Assembly (NCBI GenBank): GCA_900319525.1
Contig: ONOU01000001.1
Location: 248,001 to 312,000, forward strand
Source of the DNA: an uncultured Prevotellaceae bacterium
GTDB taxonomy: Bacteria; Bacteroidota; Bacteroidia; Bacteroidales; Muribaculaceae
Length of the DNA stretch: 64,000 bases
Reading direction: 5' to 3'
This document shows, piece by piece, positions 20,414 through 32,380 of this stretch. Below the pieces are notes generated by a model. That model ran no database searches, was not told where the DNA came from, and worked only from the letters and a program-made list of their open reading frames with translations. How positions within the stretch are numbered: position 1 is the stretch's first letter; the number at the start of each line of letters is the position of its first letter. A program made the translations under genes and the position numbers.

Positions 20414-22894
20414 GCGGCCCTTTTCCTGCCCAACAACAGGCCACCGCAAGAGCCAGTAGGCATTTTCCTTAAGCTTGTTCATCAAGGACGCATCCACCTC
20501 GGGATGTGTGTCAATCCATTGACTCACCATACTGCTGGCCTCAATGCTCTTGTGGCCGGCAAGCAAGCCTTTTAGCCAATAACCAGGGAAGAAAATGTCA
20601 CCCGTTTGCTGAATTTCGGGGAGCGCGTCCAGTGCCGGTGTGATATAACGGTTGCTGAACGGCTCCCTTGACGGGTCGTTGAGCAAGGCCATCATGTCGC
20701 GGGCCCAGGGCTCCACGCGGCGGTTCTCGACATGCAGCAATTCGTTGAACAACCGTTGCTGAACCAGCGTGTCGGGGTTGCAGGCTCGCGAGATATAGTC
20801 GAACTCACGCCGCTGGTCCTCGTTGTTGAGACGGCCGCGTTGCGTGTCCAGAATCTGTTGCCACTGCTTGGGCTTCATGATGGCAAGATGATAGGCCATA
20901 CGCATATAGTCGCGGCTGTTTAGGGAAGTGACACTTTGCTTTTCCCAGATGTCATACAACTTTTTCATGACCTTTGGCGACTCGGCACTTAGCGAGAGCT
21001 GGCGCAACAAGGTCTGTCGCACCGATTGCAGCCCGTGCTGCTGCGACAAACTGAACAGTTGACGCTCGGCTGCAGCACGTTCCATGGCATCAAGGCATGG
21101 CATCAGGTCATCAATGTAACTGCATGTTGTCGAGGCAATCAGTTCGTTTTTCTCATGAGTGAGGAACTTGATCAAGACCTTGGTCAATTCACTGACTGTA
21201 ATATTGCCCAGATGGAAGTTCTCGTAGAGGTTGATGACAGCAGCATAGCGGGTCAGGTCATTGTCGGCCATCGTTTTCCAGGCTTCGGACATCCTCGAGA
21301 TGCCCTCACTTCTAAGTATAAACTGGCCATAGCCCTCGGCGTTGCTGTTGACAAACAGGCCATCGTTATAACCCACATAGAGTATACAGTCGCGGTCGTT
21401 CATATAAATGTGCTGATGGCAAAACCTGCCGTTCTCATCCACATAGCCGAAATCAAAGCCCTGCTTCCACACCAGGTTGCGACCGTAGGGGTCGGACTGA
21501 TGCAAACGGACAAGGTCACTCATGCGGTTGGATTTGATGACAGGCATTCCCTTCTGCTTGACACACACGTCGCTGAAGGATTGCGCGCTGTGCTCGGGGT
21601 TGAAACGGTCGAGTTCGACGATGAGGTCATCCCACGAAGCATTGCTGTAGGCATATCGGCTGAGGTAGCTGCGCAGGCCCTCACGCAAGGCATCGGCGCC
21701 CTTTTCCTTCTCGAGCTTGCTCATCATGATGGGGGCCTTGTGGTAAATGATGTTACCATAGAGCAGACCGGCCTTGTTCAGGTTGTCCAGTGGTTGCTGG
21801 ATGGGGTGAGTGCCCTGGGTGCGGTCGGTCGAGAAAGCCAGCGGATAATGGGTCTTGACAAAGGCCAGGTCATGATTTATGTCGGGGAACTGTTCTCGCG
21901 CAATCTTGTCGGCCATGAAATTGGCATAGACCTCCTTGGTCCACACGTCATCGAACCAGCGCATCGTCACCAGGTCGCCAAACCACATGTGGGCTGTCTC
22001 ATGAGCAATGAGATTAAGCCTTGACAGCTCCTCATCGGGCGTAGGCTCGGGCCCAAGAAAGATGCGCCTGTCGTTGAACTGTATGCAGCCCGGATGCTCC
22101 ATGCCGCCAAACTGGTAGCCTGGCAGCACGACAAAGCCATAGTTCTCAAACGGATATGGGATGCCCGTGTACTCCTCCATCCATCGCAGCGATAAAGCCA
22201 CCTGGTCAAACACGATGGGCAGCTGGGCCACCTTGGCAGCATCAGTCTCGCGATAAAGAGCCGTTAAGAGTCGGCCGTCGCGCAAATCGTGTTTAACTTG
22301 GAACTTACCGGCAGTGAAAGAGAAAAGGTAGGTGGGAATGGGCTTCTTAGTATTGTTGCTGATGCTCTCCCACCCGTCAGGGAGGTCCAATTCTAGGCTG
22401 AAGACGGCTTTCAGGTCAGGCTGGTCAAAACAAGGAAATACACTTCGGGCATGGTCCGGAACAAACAATGTGTAGAGGTAGTCGTCGCTGCGGTTCAAGG
22501 CCTTGTCGCCACTATAACCGCCAATGGCAATCGAGTTCTCGCCCGTCACGAGAGATTGTGCAGGGATGATAACGTGCTCATTCATCAAGATGGTCTTGAC
22601 GGTTTTGCCATTGACCATCAGCTCATTGTATAACTGACTGGCTTTGCCCTGGAAATCAATTTGCAGGTCACTCTCACCAGTCCAGTTAAACGTCAGCAAT
22701 TCCTCAAAGTAAACTGGCTTGGACTTGTCATCAGGCACAGTGAATGACAAGTAATAACACACATCACTGAGATGGGCTGCACGGTATACTGCCAACTCAC
22801 GTGACACGCCGTCCACAACAGGAACTGCCGCCATGGCATGAAGCGGCAGCCATGCAATGAGTATAATAAAATAGATAACAGACTGTTTCATCAC
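20408..22894 (-). CDS. M1 family metalloaminopeptidase
   Basis: A zinc aminopeptidase of 828 residues with a signal peptide (MMKQSVIYFIILIAWLPLHAMA), so it likely acts in the periplasm. The zinc motif is HETAH (about residues 297-301) followed after exactly 18 residues by Glu in WTKEVYAN, the HExxH-X18-E pattern of the family. The exopeptidase motif, usually GAMEN, is GGMEH here (about 263-267), a variant that also occurs in other Bacteroidetes members. The C-terminal half is helical, as in the ERAP/PepN group. It presumably trims peptides taken up from the gut. It lies convergent to lon with a six-base overlap of the 3' ends. Confidence 0.92.
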
Positions 22895-22930
22895 CTATTC
22901 ATTAATAAGGTTGCTGTAATGTTGCTGGTG

Positions 22931-22938
22931 CAAAGGTA
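22931..22938 (-). promoter_or_regulatory. -7 box upstream of the M1 aminopeptidase
   Basis: TACCTTTG on the minus strand, about 36 bases before the ATG. No clear -33 box. Confidence 0.5.
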
Positions 22939-22996
22939 ATCATTATTTTTCGATTGAAGATTATAAACAGGCTTGACACGACGGGGCTTGAGGTCT

Positions 22997-23036
22997 AAAA
23001 AAAAGTCCCCTGCCTGGCAAGCCAAACAGGGGTCTT
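22997..23036 (-). terminator. Intrinsic terminator after groEL
   Basis: On the minus strand AAGACCCCTG pairs with CAGGGGACTT, with an inner GGC/GCC stem, followed by a run of eight U. It is 48 bases downstream of the groEL stop. Confidence 0.85.
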
Positions 23037-23083
23037 GGGTTATTTATACCGTGAAACAGCCAAAATGAACTGGTGCTCGCGCA

Positions 23084-25049
<1,966 letters not shown>

Positions 25050-25358
25050 GATTTTGTTTACGATTTAATGATTAGTTGTTGAATTTATTTCCTGCAATGC
25101 TACCAGCAACGAGTGTGCCAAGGCCGCAAATGCGCCATTTTGTCACATTGTTCTGCCACGTCACCGTGCAGGCCCACCCACGACAATGACAATTTTGCCA
25201 CTATCAACAAAGCCACCGTGGGCGCCATCCTGAAGCCCGTTAGGGCTGGCCAATGCCCTGGTCGCCCCTAGCGGGGCTTTTCCCGGACAATAATAATATT
25301 AAATAATGAGTGAGAGAGGTTCGTTTTTTGACAAATTTCTTTTATCTTTGCATCGACA
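25050..25358. other. Gene-free stretch between divergent groES and a lipoprotein gene
   Basis: This 309-base stretch holds the groES leader on the minus strand. On the plus strand there is a hairpin GCCCC-tag-CGGGGC followed by TTTT (25264-25281), with a GCCC/GGGC stem just before it. The -7 box of the next gene is at 25343-25350. CIRCE (TTAGCACTC-N9-GAGTGCTAA) was looked for and not found. The hairpin has no obvious plus-strand gene to terminate. Confidence 0.55.
25343..25350 (+). promoter_or_regulatory. -7 box directly before the glycosidase-like lipoprotein gene
   Basis: TATCTTTG ends eight bases before the ATG at 25359, so the 5' leader would be only about three bases from this start. 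An alternative start at Met11 (25389) would give a leader of ~33 bases. Confidence 0.5.
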
Positions 25359-27521
25359 ATGAATAAGAATAAAGTGCTCAAGTCACCCATGTGGCTCATG
25401 GCTGTAGCCGTGAGCTTGATGTTGTGTGCCTGCCACGGGCGTCAAGAGATGAACAGTCAGGTTATTGTCCAGAACGATGCGTTCACGGTAACGGGCGACA
25501 GTGTCATCGAGGACACGGTCACGGCATGGGTGCCGCGGCACGGCGACTGCATCGAGACCACCATGAGCCTGGGCCGCCTGGATTCCCTCTATGACCGCTA
25601 TGACACGCTGAACATCAAGTTTGTACAGGGCAAGAAATGGCAACGGCGCCATCAGGGCCCTGGCGCCAGCATGCCCGAGTACAAGAGCGGGCAGCGGCTG
25701 ACCGACGCCCTCTACGACATGTCGATGGAACGCATTGCCGACGGCATTGACAAGAACGGCAACTTCATCGCTGAGCACAACTACAGCCGCCTGTACTGTG
25801 CCATCTACCTGTCGCTGGCCTGTCTCAAACCCCATCAGGCCATGTCCACCCTCAAGACCATGGTGGACCGTGACAGCATCATCATGCAACGCGAGGGGCA
25901 GTGGCCCATCGTGAGCGACCACATCGGCTGGGCAACAGCCGCATGGGAGGTGTACAAGGTCACCGGCGACCGCCAGTGGCTGGCCTACTGTTACCATGCG
26001 ATCAAAAAGACACTGGGCATCAACGCCCAGGTGCTGCTCGACCACAACACGGGCCTGATACATGGTGCCGGCTTCACCTCGTCACGCCCCCTGGGCGCCC
26101 GCCGCATGACCTGGATGGGCTATAATGACCTGTTCTCGTGCATGTCGCTGGGCAACAACATCCTCACGGCACATGCCTTCGCCATCCTGGGCGAAATGGC
26201 CGACGAGATGGAAATCGAGCACTCCCACGACAAGGACGCCCAGCGGCTCAAGGATGCGATCAACCAGTACCTGTGGAACGAGCAACGAGGGTTTTACAGC
26301 TCATTCCTCTATGGCATGGCCGTGCCCAAGCAGTCGCCGCTCACCGACAACACTTCACAGGCGATGTGCGTCTTGTGGGGCATTGCCGACGATGACCGTG
26401 CCGAGAACCTGATCAGTCAAACGCCCGTGTCGGACTACGGCGTGAACGTCACCTATCCGCCCTCGACAGCCATCGAGCCCTACCTTGCCAATGCCTCGTG
26501 GGCAACGACCCAAGCCCTGTGGAACCTGGCAGCGGCCTACACACGCAACGAGAACGCCCTGCGACGCGGCCTGGGCGCCCTGTACCGCGCCCAAGCGCTC
26601 TACCAGTCCCACGGCATCCACATCGATGGCATCGACACCGACGACCTGGGAACCGCTGCCGCCAATGCAGCCATGGTGCTGCGGGTGCTGCTGGGCATGA
26701 ACTTCAAGCCCGAGGGCATTGAGTTCACCCCGACCGTGCCCGAAGGCATGCCCGGCACCAAGGTGCTGACCGGGCTCAACTACCGCCATGCCGTGCTCGA
26801 CGTCACGGTCGAGGGCATCGGCAACGACGTGGCCAAAATCACTGATAACGGCGTGGCGCTCGAGAGCGCTTTCCTGAAGGGCGACATCGAGGGTCACCAC
26901 AACATCGTCATCACCATGCAACGGGGCCAGCGGGGCACCAACAAGGTCACGCTGCACCACAACGAGGTATTTATGCCGCCCACCCCGTCGGTGGAATGGA
27001 CCGACGACAGCGGACGTATTGCCGATTTCAATCCCGGACTGACCTATCGCCTACTGGAGGGCGACAAGACGACAATAATCCATGACTCGGTGTTTGCTTT
27101 GCCGCAGCACGACGGATTTGTCGAGTATTCGGTAGATATTGCAGGCAAATACGTCAACGGCTATATGTCCCGACCCTATATGGCCTTCAACCTGACACCG
27201 CAGATCGCCTTCTTCCCCGACAGCGCGGGCGGACAGACGACCATCACCGTCAGCGTGGCAGAGGGGGGCGACTATCTGGTTGACCTGGGTTATCATCCCT
27301 CAGGCACGCTCGACGTGAGGGAAGTGAGCGTCAATACCCACCCGATGGGGACACTGGTGATGACCAACATCAACAACTTCACCATCAACGGCATTGCCCA
27401 TAGCAACATGGTCCTCGTCAAACTGCTCAAAGGCGAAAACGCCATCACATTCAGGCAGATAAGGCTTCCCAAGGCTTTCACGCCCTGCGAACCCGTCCAC
27501 CTCAGGGTCATCAAGCGCTGA
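25359..27521 (+). CDS. Six-hairpin glycosidase-like lipoprotein
   Basis: A 720-residue lipoprotein. The lipobox is AVSLMLCACHG, with the lipidated Cys near residue 26 from the ATG at 25359. The middle (about 110-470) has the repeated helical pairs of an (alpha/alpha)6 barrel, with sugar-hydrolase-like segments QWPIVSDHIGWATAAWEVYK, RRMTWMGYNDLFSCMSLGNN and YLWNEQRGFYSSFLYG. This layout resembles glycogen-debranching-type or GH37/GH63-like catalytic domains. The Asp and Glu residues in these segments are candidates, but I cannot assign them. The C-terminal ~200 residues are beta-rich. It probably acts at the cell surface or in the periplasm on a dietary or host glycan. Its promoter sits almost on the start codon. 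Family assignment is tentative. Confidence 0.62.
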   Translation: MNKNKVLKSPMWLMAVAVSLMLCACHGRQEMNSQVIVQNDAFTVTGDSVIEDTVTAWVPRHGDCIETTMSLGRLDSLYDRYDTLNIKFVQGKKWQRRHQGPGASMPEYKSGQRLTDALYDMSMERIADGIDKNGNFIAEHNYSRLYCAIYLSLACLKPHQAMSTLKTMVDRDSIIMQREGQWPIVSDHIGWATAAWEVYKVTGDRQWLAYCYHAIKKTLGINAQVLLDHNTGLIHGAGFTSSRPLGARRMTWMGYNDLFSCMSLGNNILTAHAFAILGEMADEMEIEHSHDKDAQRLKDAINQYLWNEQRGFYSSFLYGMAVPKQSPLTDNTSQAMCVLWGIADDDRAENLISQTPVSDYGVNVTYPPSTAIEPYLANASWATTQALWNLAAAYTRNENALRRGLGALYRAQALYQSHGIHIDGIDTDDLGTAAANAAMVLRVLLGMNFKPEGIEFTPTVPEGMPGTKVLTGLNYRHAVLDVTVEGIGNDVAKITDNGVALESAFLKGDIEGHHNIVITMQRGQRGTNKVTLHHNEVFMPPTPSVEWTDDSGRIADFNPGLTYRLLEGDKTTIIHDSVFALPQHDGFVEYSVDIAGKYVNGYMSRPYMAFNLTPQIAFFPDSAGGQTTITVSVAEGGDYLVDLGYHPSGTLDVREVSVNTHPMGTLVMTNINNFTINGIAHSNMVLVKLLKGENAITFRQIRLPKAFTPCEPVHLRVIKR

Positions 27522-27535
27522 CACCAGGCTTTAGC

Positions 27536-27650
27536 TTTAGGCTCCAGGCTCTAGGCTTCAGGCGGATGCCAACTTAAAACTTACAACTTAAAACTAAAAA
27601 CTAAAAACTTAAAACTAAAAACTTAAAACTTAAAACTTAAAACTTAAAAA
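27536..27650 (+). repeat. Two blocks of degenerate heptamer repeats before the tricorn-like gene
   Basis: The first block is four head-to-tail heptamers, TTTAGGC, TCCAGGC, TCTAGGC and TTCAGGC (27536-27563). The second (27571-27650) is about ten AACTTAAA/AACTAAAA units ending three bases before the ATG at 27653. The second block shares its words with the groES-groEL spacer. Confidence 0.7.
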
Positions 27651-27652
27651 CA

Positions 27653-30600
27653 ATGAATCCAAAACTCATTTTGATGGCAGCATTAGCTGCCGTGGCCTTG
27701 ACCGGCCAGGCCGACGAGGGGCGTCTGCTGCGTTTCCCCGGCACCAATGGCCGTGACGTGGCATTCAGCTATGCCGGCGACATCTACACCGTGCCCATCA
27801 CCGGCGGCACAGCACGCAAGTTGACGTCCCACAAGGGCTATGAGGCATTTGCCCGCTACAGTCCAGATGGACAGACCATCGCGTTCACGGGCCAGTATGA
27901 CGGCAACACCGAGGTGTATGTCATGCCAGCCGTGGGCGGTGAGCCCCGCCGCATCACCTTCACGTCGAGCAATCCCCGTGACGACTGGGGCGACCGCATG
28001 GGTCCCAACAACATCACGATGACCTGGACGCGCGACGGCCGTGGCGTGATCTACCGCAACCGCATCAGCGACAGCTTTGACGGCAAGTTGTGGTGCGCGC
28101 CCATCGACGGCAGCATGCCGCAGCAGTTGCCCTTGCCCGAGGGCGGCTTCTGCTCCTATAACGGCGACGGCAGCAAGCTGGCCTATAACCGTGTCTTTCG
28201 TGAGTTCCGCACCTGGAAGTACTACAAGGGCGGTATGGCCGACGACATCTGGATCTATGACACCCAGGCCAAGACGGTGACCAACGTCACCAACAACATT
28301 GCCCAGGACATCGACCCGATGTGGATTGGCGACGAGATCTATTTCATGAGCGACCGCGACAACCGCATGAACATCTTTGTCTATAACACCACCAGCGGCA
28401 CGACCCAGAAGGTGACCGACTTCACCGAGTATGACGTGAAGTTTGCCAGCTGTGGTGGCGGCAAGATCGTGTTTGAGAACGGCGGTTACCTCTACGTGCT
28501 CGACCCCGCTACCAAGCGCAGCGAGAAGATCACCGTCTATCTCAACAGTGAGAACAACTTTGCCCGCGAGGAGCAGCGCAAGGTAGGAGACGACCTGCGC
28601 GGCGGCAGCCTGGCTCCTGACGGCAGCCGCATGGCCCTGAGCGCCCGCGGCGAGGTGTTTGATGTGCCTGCCAAGCAGGGCGTGACGCGAAACATCACCC
28701 ACACGCCCGGCGTGCACGAGCGCAACGCCGCTTGGAGCCCCGACGGCAAGAACATCGCCTACATCAGCGACCAGACCGGCGAGACCGAGTTGTGGATGCG
28801 CCCCGTGGGCAGTGACAAGGCCATCCAGCTCACCAAGGACAATGACACCTACATCCGCGACTTTGAGTGGAGTCCCGACGGCAGCCAGATCGTCTATACC
28901 GACCGCAAGAACCGCATGACTCTGCTCAATGTCAAAACCCTGGCCAAACAGACCCTGCTCACCGACGAGATGGGCGAAATCCCCACTCCGAGTTTCTCGC
29001 CGGACGGCAAGTGGCTGACCTATTACCGCCAGGGAACCAACGAATACAGCGTGGTTTACCTCTACAACATCGCCGAGCGCAAGGAGTATGCCGTGACCGA
29101 CCGCTGGTATGACAGCAATTCGCCCGTCTTCTCGAGCGACGGCAAGTATCTTATTTTTGCTTCGGCTCGCGACTTCAACCCCATCTACAGCAACATCGAG
29201 TGGAACTTTGCCTACCGCGATATGGAGGGCATCTACCTCGTCATGCTGTCTAAGGACACCCCCTCGCCCTTCCTGCCCAAGGATGACCAGGTCAACGCCG
29301 GCGGCGACAAGCCCAAGGACGCCCCTAAAGACGCCCCCAAGGACAAGAAAGGCGGCAAGAACAAGGCCCAGGCTGATGCCAACGCCATCCGCATCGATAT
29401 CGACGGCATCCAGAACCGCATCGTCAAGGTGCCCATCGGCACCGGCAGCTACGGCAACTTCGTGTGCGACGGCAGCCACCTGTGGTACAGCGGCCGCGGC
29501 AGCGTGCGCGTGTTTGACTTTGCCGAGCAGAAGGACGAGGTCGTTGCCGATCGCGCCTTCATGATTCCCTCGGCCGACATGAAGAGCGCCGCGTTCCTGA
29601 AGGGCGACAAGGTCTATATCGCACCGCTCGCGGCCCGTAAAGCCGACCTGAGCGACGAGGTCAACCTCGACGACATGATCGCCACGGTCAACTATGACCA
29701 GGAGTGGAAACAGATCTTCAACGAGGCCTGGCGCGCCTATCGCGACGGCTTCTACCTCGAGAATATGCACGGCGTGGACTGGCAGGCCATGCACGACAAG
29801 TATGCCGCCCTGCTGCCCTATGTCAAGAACCGCCTCGACCTCACCTACGTCATCGGCGGCATGATCGGCGAGCTGGCCGTGGGACATGCCTACGTTGACG
29901 GGGGCGACCACATCCAGGCCGACAAGCACAACATCGGTATGCTGGGTGCTGAGCTCGAGCGGGTTGACAACGGTTACAAGATCGCCAAGATCCTGCGCGG
30001 CGCACCTGACCGCGAATCGTTGCGCTCACCGCTGCTCGAGCCCGGCATGAACGTCAAGGAAGGCGACGTGATCACCGCCATTGACGGCGTGACCACACAG
30101 GGCGTCGCCAACATCTATACCCTGCTGCGCGACAAGGCCGACGTGATGACCGAGCTGACACTCAACGGCAAGACCAAGGTCGTCGTCAAGCCCATCCAGG
30201 ACGAATATCCGCTTTACCACCACGAGTGGGTACAGCACAACATCGACTACGTGAGCGAGAAGACCGGTGGCCGCGTGGGCTACATCTACATCCCCGACAT
30301 GGGTCCCGAGGGACTGCGCGAATTCTCGCGTTACTTCTTTGCTCAGACCGACAAGGAAGCCCTTATCGTTGATGACCGCGGCAACGGCGGCGGCAACATC
30401 TCCCCCATGGTGATCGAGCGCCTGCTGCGCCAGCCCTACCGCCTGACCATGTACCGCGGCAGCAACCACAACGGCACCACGCCCGAGCGCACGCTCGTCG
30501 GCCCCAAGGTGCTGCTGGTGAACAAGTACAGCGCCAGCGACGGCGACCTGTTCCCCTGGAGCTTCAAGGAGAACAAGATCGGCCCGGTCATCGGCACCCG

Positions 30601-30886
30601 CTCGTGGGGCGGCATCGTGGGCATCAGCGGCTCACTGCCCTACATGGACGGCACCGACATCCGCGTGCCCTTCTTCACCAACTATGACACCCGCGGCAAC
30701 TGGATCGTCGAGAACCACGGCGTTGACCCCGACATCATCATCGACAACGACCCCGTGCTCGAGTTCCAAGGCATCGACCAGCAGCTCGACAAGGCTATCG
30801 AGGTCATCCTCGAGCAGCTCAAGGACCGCCAGCCCCTGCCCAAGACGCCCGCCCCGCGCACCCTGCACGACCTGGGCGTGGATTAG
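27653..30886 (+). CDS. Tricorn-like S41 serine protease
   Basis: A 1077-residue exported protease (signal peptide MNPKLILMAALAAVALTGQA). Residues ~20-330 and ~330-680 form two beta-propellers with repeated SPDG turns (RYSPDGQTIAFTGQYDG, AWSPDGKNIAYISDQTGETE), as in tricorn. A Lys/Pro/Ala-rich linker interrupts near residue 545-565 (PKDAPKDAPKDKKGGKN). After it come a core helical domain with candidate His in ELAVGHAYVDGGD, a PDZ domain (EPGMNVKEGDVITAIDG) and the S41 catalytic domain. The latter has IVDDRGNGGGNIS and the nucleophile Ser in NKYSASDGDLFPW. It likely degrades peptides in the periplasm. A heptamer-repeat leader precedes the gene, and a terminator lies 90 bases downstream. Confidence 0.92.
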   Translation: MNPKLILMAALAAVALTGQADEGRLLRFPGTNGRDVAFSYAGDIYTVPITGGTARKLTSHKGYEAFARYSPDGQTIAFTGQYDGNTEVYVMPAVGGEPRRITFTSSNPRDDWGDRMGPNNITMTWTRDGRGVIYRNRISDSFDGKLWCAPIDGSMPQQLPLPEGGFCSYNGDGSKLAYNRVFREFRTWKYYKGGMADDIWIYDTQAKTVTNVTNNIAQDIDPMWIGDEIYFMSDRDNRMNIFVYNTTSGTTQKVTDFTEYDVKFASCGGGKIVFENGGYLYVLDPATKRSEKITVYLNSENNFAREEQRKVGDDLRGGSLAPDGSRMALSARGEVFDVPAKQGVTRNITHTPGVHERNAAWSPDGKNIAYISDQTGETELWMRPVGSDKAIQLTKDNDTYIRDFEWSPDGSQIVYTDRKNRMTLLNVKTLAKQTLLTDEMGEIPTPSFSPDGKWLTYYRQGTNEYSVVYLYNIAERKEYAVTDRWYDSNSPVFSSDGKYLIFASARDFNPIYSNIEWNFAYRDMEGIYLVMLSKDTPSPFLPKDDQVNAGGDKPKDAPKDAPKDKKGGKNKAQADANAIRIDIDGIQNRIVKVPIGTGSYGNFVCDGSHLWYSGRGSVRVFDFAEQKDEVVADRAFMIPSADMKSAAFLKGDKVYIAPLAARKADLSDEVNLDDMIATVNYDQEWKQIFNEAWRAYRDGFYLENMHGVDWQAMHDKYAALLPYVKNRLDLTYVIGGMIGELAVGHAYVDGGDHIQADKHNIGMLGAELERVDNGYKIAKILRGAPDRESLRSPLLEPGMNVKEGDVITAIDGVTTQGVANIYTLLRDKADVMTELTLNGKTKVVVKPIQDEYPLYHHEWVQHNIDYVSEKTGGRVGYIYIPDMGPEGLREFSRYFFAQTDKEALIVDDRGNGGGNISPMVIERLLRQPYRLTMYRGSNHNGTTPERTLVGPKVLLVNKYSASDGDLFPWSFKENKIGPVIGTRSWGGIVGISGSLPYMDGTDIRVPFFTNYDTRGNWIVENHGVDPDIIIDNDPVLEFQGIDQQLDKAIEVILEQLKDRQPLPKTPAPRTLHDLGVD

Positions 30887-30976
30887 GGTAACAGTTCGTT
30901 AAGTAACAAGTTATTACGTTAATAATTCAAGTTTCTAAAGTGGCCGAACCACTTTAAAAACTCATCTAACGGAATG

Positions 30977-31008
30977 AACCACTATGGGCATCACGTCCAT
31001 AGTGGTTT
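30977..31008 (+). terminator. Intrinsic terminator after the tricorn-like gene
   Basis: AACCACTATGG pairs with CCATAGTGGTT, followed by TTG and U-rich sequence. A smaller hairpin, AAAGTGG/CCACTTT, lies just before it (30938-30956). Confidence 0.8.
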
Positions 31009-31057
31009 TGTCATGAGTGCCGTGGCAAACGCCGTCACATCACATTCTTCATCATCT

Positions 31058-31089
31058 CTTGCACCTTCGGTCTAAAAGATGTAACTTTG
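31058..31089 (+). promoter_or_regulatory. Promoter of the C1 peptidase
   Basis: CTTG (31058-31061), a 20-base spacer and TAACTTTG (31082-31089). The leader is about 15 bases. Confidence 0.6.
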
Positions 31090-31108
31090 CCGGAAAAAAG
31101 AAAACAAC

Positions 31109-32293
31109 ATGAAGAAAACGGCTTTTGTCTTAGTATTGATGTGCCTGGTAGTCGCCTTGACGGCCATGGCAAGCGACGAGATTGTATTCACGACAGTGCT
31201 AGAAAACCCCATCACCCCCGTGAAGAACCAGAACCGCAGCGGCACGTGCTGGTCCTATGCGACCATCGGCTATATTGAGGCCGAACTGCTGCGCAAGACG
31301 GGCAAGGTGTATGACCTGAGCGAGATGTTCGTGGCCAGCAAAGACTATGTGGACTGTGCCGAGTACCACGTGCGCATGCATGGCAACAGCCGCTTCTCGG
31401 AGGGAGGCTCGGCCGACGACGTGTTTGAGGTCATCGACCGTTACGGCATCTGTCCTGAGGGGGCCATGGCACGTCCCGGATCGATGATTGGAGACACGCT
31501 GGCCAACTTCACCGAGTTCTTCGCCACACTGGAGCCCTATGTAGAGTCCATTGCCAAGGGCAGCAGCACCAAGTTGACCACCCAGTGGAAAGTAGGCTTG
31601 CAAGGCATTCTTGACGCCTATCTGGGCAAGTGTCCCGATGAGTTCACCTACGAGGGCAAGCTCTACACGCCCCAATCGTTTGCCAAAGCGCTGGGCATCA
31701 GCAAGAAACAATACGTGAGCATCACGAGCTTCACCCACCATCCGTTCTATGAGCAGTTTGTCATCGAGGCGCCCTACAAGTGGCGGCCGCGTCCCAGCTG
31801 GAACGTTACCCTCGACGAGATGATGGCCACAATCGACGAGGCACTCAAGCAGGGCTACACCGTGTGCTGGGGCGGTGACGTGAGCGAGGACGGCTTTACC
31901 CGCACGGGCCTGGGCATTGCCGCCGACATCGAGCACGCCGACGACTTGACGGGCAGTGACGCCGCACGCTGGCTCAAGCTCACCAAGCAGGAGAAAGCCG
32001 AAGCGCTCAAGCAATTCGGTGCCATGACGCCCGAGTTGGTTCCAACACAGGAGCTGCGCCAGCAGCGCTTTGACAACTGGCAATCGACCTATGATCACGT
32101 GATGCTCATCTACGGCATCGCCAAGGATCAGAACGGCCGCGAGTACTACATGGTGAAGAACTCATGGGGCAAGACGGGCCAGTATGCCGGCATCTGGTAC
32201 ATGTCCAAGGCCTACATTGCCCTGAACACAACCTATATTTTCCTTAACAAGGAGGCGGTGAAGAAGGACGTGCGCAAGAAACTGAGGTTTTAA
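31109..32293 (+). CDS. C1 family cysteine peptidase (aminopeptidase C/bleomycin hydrolase-like)
   Basis: A papain-fold cysteine peptidase of 394 residues with a signal peptide (MKKTAFVLVLMCLVVALTAMA), so unlike cytosolic PepC it is exported. The oxyanion Gln and catalytic Cys are in KNQNRSGTCWSYA (Cys ~47). The catalytic His is ~330 in TYDHVMLIYG and the Asn ~351 in MVKNSWGKTG. The insertion pattern between Cys and His fits the PepC/bleomycin hydrolase branch. It probably trims peptides in the periplasm alongside the tricorn-like and M1 peptidases encoded nearby. It has its own promoter. Confidence 0.9.
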   Translation: MKKTAFVLVLMCLVVALTAMASDEIVFTTVLENPITPVKNQNRSGTCWSYATIGYIEAELLRKTGKVYDLSEMFVASKDYVDCAEYHVRMHGNSRFSEGGSADDVFEVIDRYGICPEGAMARPGSMIGDTLANFTEFFATLEPYVESIAKGSSTKLTTQWKVGLQGILDAYLGKCPDEFTYEGKLYTPQSFAKALGISKKQYVSITSFTHHPFYEQFVIEAPYKWRPRPSWNVTLDEMMATIDEALKQGYTVCWGGDVSEDGFTRTGLGIAADIEHADDLTGSDAARWLKLTKQEKAEALKQFGAMTPELVPTQELRQQRFDNWQSTYDHVMLIYGIAKDQNGREYYMVKNSWGKTGQYAGIWYMSKAYIALNTTYIFLNKEAVKKDVRKKLRF

Positions 32294-32339
32294 TATACGA
32301 GCCTGAGGCTCGCAATACATTGACAGGCTGACCTAGAAG

Positions 32340-32371
32340 TTTGGTCAATTGTGGATTATTCCGTAATTTTG
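32340..32371 (+). promoter_or_regulatory. Consensus promoter almost on the YigZ start codon
   Basis: TTTG (32340-32343), exactly 20 bases, then TAATTTTG (32364-32371): a full consensus match. The ATG at 32381 is only nine bases later, so the leader is about five bases. Confidence 0.75.
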
Positions 32372-32380
32372 TGACGCAAT

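Noticed and set aside
25050-25358. CIRCE element for groESL
   Set aside because: No TTAGCACTC-N9-GAGTGCTAA or close variant is present upstream of groES.
27683-29929. 748-codon open frame antisense to the tricorn-like gene
   Set aside because: It mirrors high-GC codons of the real gene, is rich in Val/Ala/His/Gly and shows no motif; the opposite strand has propeller, PDZ and S41 motifs.
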